A stretch of DNA of 64,000 nucleotides, from contig CAZXOK010000006.1 in the NCBI GenBank assembly GCA_964642175.1, forward strand, positions 62,001 to 126,000, given 5' to 3'. Both the position numbers and the translations under genes were made by a program. This DNA comes from JANQGG01 sp964642175 (GTDB lineage: Bacteria; Bacteroidota; Chlorobiia; Chlorobiales; Chloroherpetonaceae). A model generated the notes under the pieces. That model was given only the letters and a program-made list of their open reading frames with translations. It did no database searches and was not told the origin of the DNA. Below are positions 60,798-64,000 of the stretch, one piece after another. Every line of letters starts with the position of its first letter. The first letter of the stretch is position 1.

Positions 60798-62564
60798 TTA
60801 TTTAAAATTCAGCATCACATCCGATGTGGTCCATCTTTTTCGAACGCGAAGTGTATCATTCCCTATTGTAAATGTTTCGGCCGGAACGCTTGGAAATGAG
60901 TTGCCGCCGAACCAGCTCTGGAAACGATTTAGGCTGTCCGGGGTGGCCGGAATAAATGCTGAAAGCACATAGTTGCCTTCCGGTATGTTCCTGAATTCAA
61001 ATGTGGCAGTTTTGCCGTTGTTGGAACTGATGGTACGATAGGCTTTTGATTGCCGCAGCGGCCAGGCCGATACAATTGCCTTTTCTGAAAGTGGAATGTT
61101 CAGAATTCCTTCGATGCCTCCAAACAGATCTGAATCAGCAATCTGGAAATGAATATTAAATGTGGAGTCCAGTGTGGGACGGTTTAAGGCATCTTTAATC
61201 TTGCTATGGTCTACAACCAGCTTATACCAAACCCCCAGCCGGAAACCTTGCTCTGGCTGCAATAAAAGTTTTCGGGCATCTTTAAAGCTGAGCGAAACCG
61301 GTGTTGATGCCAGTGTGTCGGGGGTTTGAATAAACAAGCCAAGTGCTTGCCTGAGCGACTCCCGGTTGATGGCTCTTGAAAATGTCAATTCCAATGGCCA
61401 GCCGGTTTTATCAGGGATTTGATTGAGCAGAACCCGGGATGTGCTGTCGGGAAAGGGCGTTTTGAATAATGCTGTTGCGGTGTCGGGTTCAGCAATGCCA
61501 AAAAACTCACCTTTCAGATCCGTGCCACGGTTTCCCATCTTATCCCAAACCGCTTCAACCTGCAACGTGTAAAAGTGGTCTTCGGATAGCGAATCGGTTA
61601 TCAAAAACAGGTATGGTGTTTTATTTTGAGTTTCCTCGTAGAAATCATACACCTTGATCGATTTTAAACCGGTGGAGTCATACAACCGGAATCTATTTGT
61701 TGTAAGTGAATCCAATTGAATCTTTCGATCGAAACGCGCTGAAATCAGGTGCCTTGTCAGTGGTGTAACTGTTTGCAGTTCAATAGAGAGGGTATCGCGC
61801 ATCGTGAGCCGCATATTTAAATTGCGCATCCCGGTTCTCAGGGGCCATTGGGTAGGTACGGCAAACTGTTCCCGGCCGAAATCGAGCTTAAGATTTGAAT
61901 TTTCATCCTTAATACCCACCACGCGATAGCGGCCTTCGGCCAGGTAGCTGAGTTTGAAGGCACCATTGCGGTTGGTTTGTGCAATATAATCGGGTTCTGT
62001 CAGGCTTGGGTTTAATGTGTCTGGCGCAATGGAAGCGGAATCCGGTAAAAGGAAAGCGCAAACCAAAATACCTGAAGCAGGCCGGTTCAACTCATCAAAT
62101 ACCCGACCGGTAATACTTCCTGAATCCAGAACAGATCCGGTTGAAAAAGCCAGGGTGTAAGATTCGCCCAAGGCGTTTCCCCTGATATCTTTAAGTGCAT
62201 TGGTAAGTGTTAAACTATAAGTTCGCTCAGGTTTTAAAGGCTCATAAAGGATGAACTCGGCATCTTTACCACCCCATTCGATATCATAATCACGAATTGC
62301 CGGTGAAAAGAAAACCGCTGAGTTAATGGAGCTTCGATTCATCCATTTATCGAATGAAAGCCTGAGACGGTTGTCTGAAAAATTTACAGATGCTGAATCG
62401 GGATAGGTTGAGCTTATGGTTGGCGAAGTTGAATCTTTCGGACCACCCGATGGCATTTTCTGGGAGGCACAACTAAAACATACTAAAAGCGACACACCCA
62501 TACAGACGCGTGTTAAAAATCGGCTGATGGCGCTTAACGCTTGATTACGACGGGTACAGGCCAA
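60798..62564 (-). CDS. Ig-like (Big_5/SbsA-type) lipoprotein
   Basis: The frame gives 588 residues from a TTG at 62564. An ATG at 62501 would leave a very short signal, so the TTG start is kept with some doubt. The lipobox is VCFSC. The N-terminal module (about 45-145) is a Big_5 Ig-like domain: PTISSTYPDSASVNFSDNRLRLSFDKWMN. Next comes a carboxypeptidase-regulatory-like beta domain (about 150-230; GSITGRVFDELNRPASGILVCAF). The rest is beta-rich. Such proteins are common and of unknown role in FCB bacteria, probably on the cell surface. It is divergent from glgA. Confidence 0.8.
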   Translation of the reverse strand: MACTRRNQALSAISRFLTRVCMGVSLLVCFSCASQKMPSGGPKDSTSPTISSTYPDSASVNFSDNRLRLSFDKWMNRSSINSAVFFSPAIRDYDIEWGGKDAEFILYEPLKPERTYSLTLTNALKDIRGNALGESYTLAFSTGSVLDSGSITGRVFDELNRPASGILVCAFLLPDSASIAPDTLNPSLTEPDYIAQTNRNGAFKLSYLAEGRYRVVGIKDENSNLKLDFGREQFAVPTQWPLRTGMRNLNMRLTMRDTLSIELQTVTPLTRHLISARFDRKIQLDSLTTNRFRLYDSTGLKSIKVYDFYEETQNKTPYLFLITDSLSEDHFYTLQVEAVWDKMGNRGTDLKGEFFGIAEPDTATALFKTPFPDSTSRVLLNQIPDKTGWPLELTFSRAINRESLRQALGLFIQTPDTLASTPVSLSFKDARKLLLQPEQGFRLGVWYKLVVDHSKIKDALNRPTLDSTFNIHFQIADSDLFGGIEGILNIPLSEKAIVSAWPLRQSKAYRTISSNNGKTATFEFRNIPEGNYVLSAFIPATPDSLNRFQSWFGGNSFPSVPAETFTIGNDTLRVRKRWTTSDVMLNFK

Positions 62565-62588
62565 GTTGAGGTTGGTAATGTAAGAATT

Positions 62589-62604
62589 CTTTAATATATT
62601 AAAG
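62589..62604. repeat. Perfect 16-bp palindrome upstream of glgA
   Basis: CTTTAATATATTAAAG is a perfect palindrome, 56 bases before the glgA start and 25 bases before the start of the divergent lipoprotein gene. It could be an operator, but AT-rich palindromes of this size also arise by chance. Confidence 0.4.
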
Positions 62605-62659
62605 TTTCATTCAAATTAGAGACAAAACACACCAAGAGTCAAAATATAATCAAAAACTG

Positions 62660-64000
62660 ATGCCAAAAAAAAAGCTTAAGGTTTTATTTGTAGCCGGAGA
62701 AGTTGTTCCTTTTGCCAAAACCGGGGGGCTTGCCGATGTAATGGGCTCTCTTCCACAAGCCGTAGAAGATTTAGGAAATGAATCACGTATAATGATGCCA
62801 AAGTATGGTGTGATCAATGACCGCAAATTCAGGCTTCATGATGTCTTAAGGCTTAAAGAAATTCCAGTTGAAATCAACAACCAAACTGAGATTCTAAGTG
62901 TTAAAGTAACCGCTTTACCCTCCAGTAAAATTCAGACCTACTTTTTATACAACGAAAAGTACTTTAAACGAAACGCATTATACACCGATCCCGAAACAAA
63001 AAAAGACTATCCCGATAACGACGAGCGATTCATCTTTTTTAACCGTGGCGTTCTGGAAACTCTTAAAACCCTGGGTTGGGCCCCGGATGTGATTCATTGC
63101 AACGACTGGATGACAGCCCTTATCCCGGCGTTTCTTAAAACAGTCTATAAAGACGATCCATTCTTTAAAAATACCAAGACCGTTTATACCGTTCATAACA
63201 TCTCTTACCAGGGTGATTTCGATAAATCGGCATTAACCAAAGCCGGCTTTCCTGAAGACGAGTTCAAACCCGATGGCCTCGAGTTTTATAACCGGTTTAA
63301 TTTTATGAAAATCGGCCTGGTTTATTCGGATATGATCACCACTGTTTCTGAAACTTATGCCAAAGAAATCAGCAACGATGAAGAGCTTTCATGCGGGATG
63401 AAAGGTTTACTTGAAACCCGTAAAAGCAAGATCCACGGTATCTTAAGCGGTATTGATGAGTCGGTGTGGTCGCCTAAAAAAGATGAGTTTTTAACCAAAT
63501 CCTACACCAAAAGTGATGTGGGTGAAGGCAAGCTGGAGAATAAAAAAGCATTGCTGGAAAAAATGGGCTTGCCATACAAGGAAAATGTTCCGCTTATCGG
63601 TTTGATCGCAAGACTTGTTGACCACAAAGGCATCGACCTGGTAATTGAAGGTTTTGAGAAAATGATGAAATTTGATGCCCAGTTTGTGGTTCTTGGGTCT
63701 GGCCAAAAAGAGTATGAAGACTTTTTTGAAGCAGCTAAATCTAAATACCCTGAAAAATTCAGTTTTGACTCAAGTTTTAGCGAAGAAATCGCCCACCTGA
63801 TCGAAGGCGGTGCAGATATGTTTCTTATGCCAAGCCGTTTTGAACCATGTGGTATGAACCAGATGTTTAGTCTTAAATATGGCACGGTACCTATTGCCAG
63901 ATCTACCGGTGGGTTAACCGATACGGTAAAACCATATAAAGATGGGCAGGGCAATGGATTTATGTTCAAAAAGTATGCGGCTGCAGATATGCTTCGAGCC
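62660..64000 (+). CDS. glgA: Glycogen synthase (3' end cut by window edge)
   Basis: The frame opens with ATG at 62660 and stays open to the edge, giving 447 residues. The enzyme extends alpha-1,4-glucan using ADP-glucose (GT5). The N-terminal signature KVLFVAGEVVPFAKTGGLADV holds the K-x-G-G-L ADP-glucose site. Also seen are HCNDWMTALIP, VYTVHNISYQG, SGIDESVWSP (start of the C-terminal Rossmann domain) and FLMPSRFEPCGMNQ, where the catalytic Glu lies. All core motifs are intact; the last 30-50 residues are outside the window. No other glycogen gene is in view. Confidence 0.95.
   Translation, partial: MPKKKLKVLFVAGEVVPFAKTGGLADVMGSLPQAVEDLGNESRIMMPKYGVINDRKFRLHDVLRLKEIPVEINNQTEILSVKVTALPSSKIQTYFLYNEKYFKRNALYTDPETKKDYPDNDERFIFFNRGVLETLKTLGWAPDVIHCNDWMTALIPAFLKTVYKDDPFFKNTKTVYTVHNISYQGDFDKSALTKAGFPEDEFKPDGLEFYNRFNFMKIGLVYSDMITTVSETYAKEISNDEELSCGMKGLLETRKSKIHGILSGIDESVWSPKKDEFLTKSYTKSDVGEGKLENKKALLEKMGLPYKENVPLIGLIARLVDHKGIDLVIEGFEKMMKFDAQFVVLGSGQKEYEDFFEAAKSKYPEKFSFDSSFSEEIAHLIEGGADMFLMPSRFEPCGMNQMFSLKYGTVPIARSTGGLTDTVKPYKDGQGNGFMFKKYAAADMLRA

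Overview
The window reads as a piece of a bacterial chromosome that includes the replication origin. Protein types point to the FCB group (Bacteroidota and relatives), most likely Balneolota or Rhodothermota. The clues are a PorV/PorQ-type outer-membrane protein, a TonB-dependent receptor, a hybrid sensor kinase with a periplasmic propeller, a single-chain glycyl-tRNA synthetase, a Pta with an N-terminal BioD-like domain, and an RNase E/G with an acidic insert in its S1 domain. The phylum is an inference from family resemblance. No tRNA, rRNA, CRISPR array, insertion sequence or prophage was seen.

Layout. 1-6.4 kb: dnaN and dnaA on the minus strand, an AT-rich origin with two perfect DnaA boxes, then rpmH-rnpA-yidD-yidC and a PAP2 phosphatase on the plus strand. 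6.4-16.6 kb: small unknowns, a DUF481 outer-membrane protein, pta-ackA, a TonB-dependent receptor, a ROK sugar kinase and a UbiA-type prenyltransferase. 16.7-30.6 kb: rlmD-like rRNA methyltransferase, TetR plus SDR operon, a coiled-coil lipoprotein with a WG-repeat lipoprotein, a PorV-like / dicarboxylate symporter / M28 peptidase group, rhomboid protease, pgk, a large unknown lipoprotein and a YdjM-type membrane protein. 30.6-38.2 kb: a tight minus-strand operon rnhB-yraN-rmlA-(integrase-like), then rng, dapD and a CtpA-type protease. 38.2-46.2 kb: a Ycf49-like (DUF2499+DUF3593) membrane protein, a 1616-residue hybrid kinase, a ChlP-like geranylgeranyl reductase and a lipoprotein. 46.3-55.3 kb: mlaE, glyS, a PAS kinase with its response regulator, a redoxin, a Cys-rich unknown, a broken HAD dehalogenase and a flavodiiron protein. 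55.4-64 kb: a membrane glycosylation set (PAP2, GT39, GT2, flippase-like), clpS, a YoaK-type protein, an Ig-like lipoprotein and the start of glgA.

Working together: the origin genes are the usual replication and membrane-insertion set. Pta-AckA gives acetate/ATP overflow. The GT2/GT39/flippase/PAP2 group fits polyprenyl-phosphate-linked sugar transfer onto an envelope glycan. The rnhB operon contains a tyrosine-recombinase-like protein that has lost catalytic residues.

The most unusual part is 38-45.3 kb. Two relatives of cyanobacterial/plastid proteins (Ycf49-like and ChlP-like) lie either side of a giant sensor kinase, and a perfect TGTGA-N6-TCACA palindrome sits between the ChlP-like gene and a divergent lipoprotein gene. 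No other photosynthesis gene is visible, so a role in isoprenoid, quinone or carotenoid chemistry is more likely than phototrophy. Other points of note are long perfect inverted repeats in several intergenic regions, and a HAD gene that appears broken by an internal deletion at a CTGATG microhomology.
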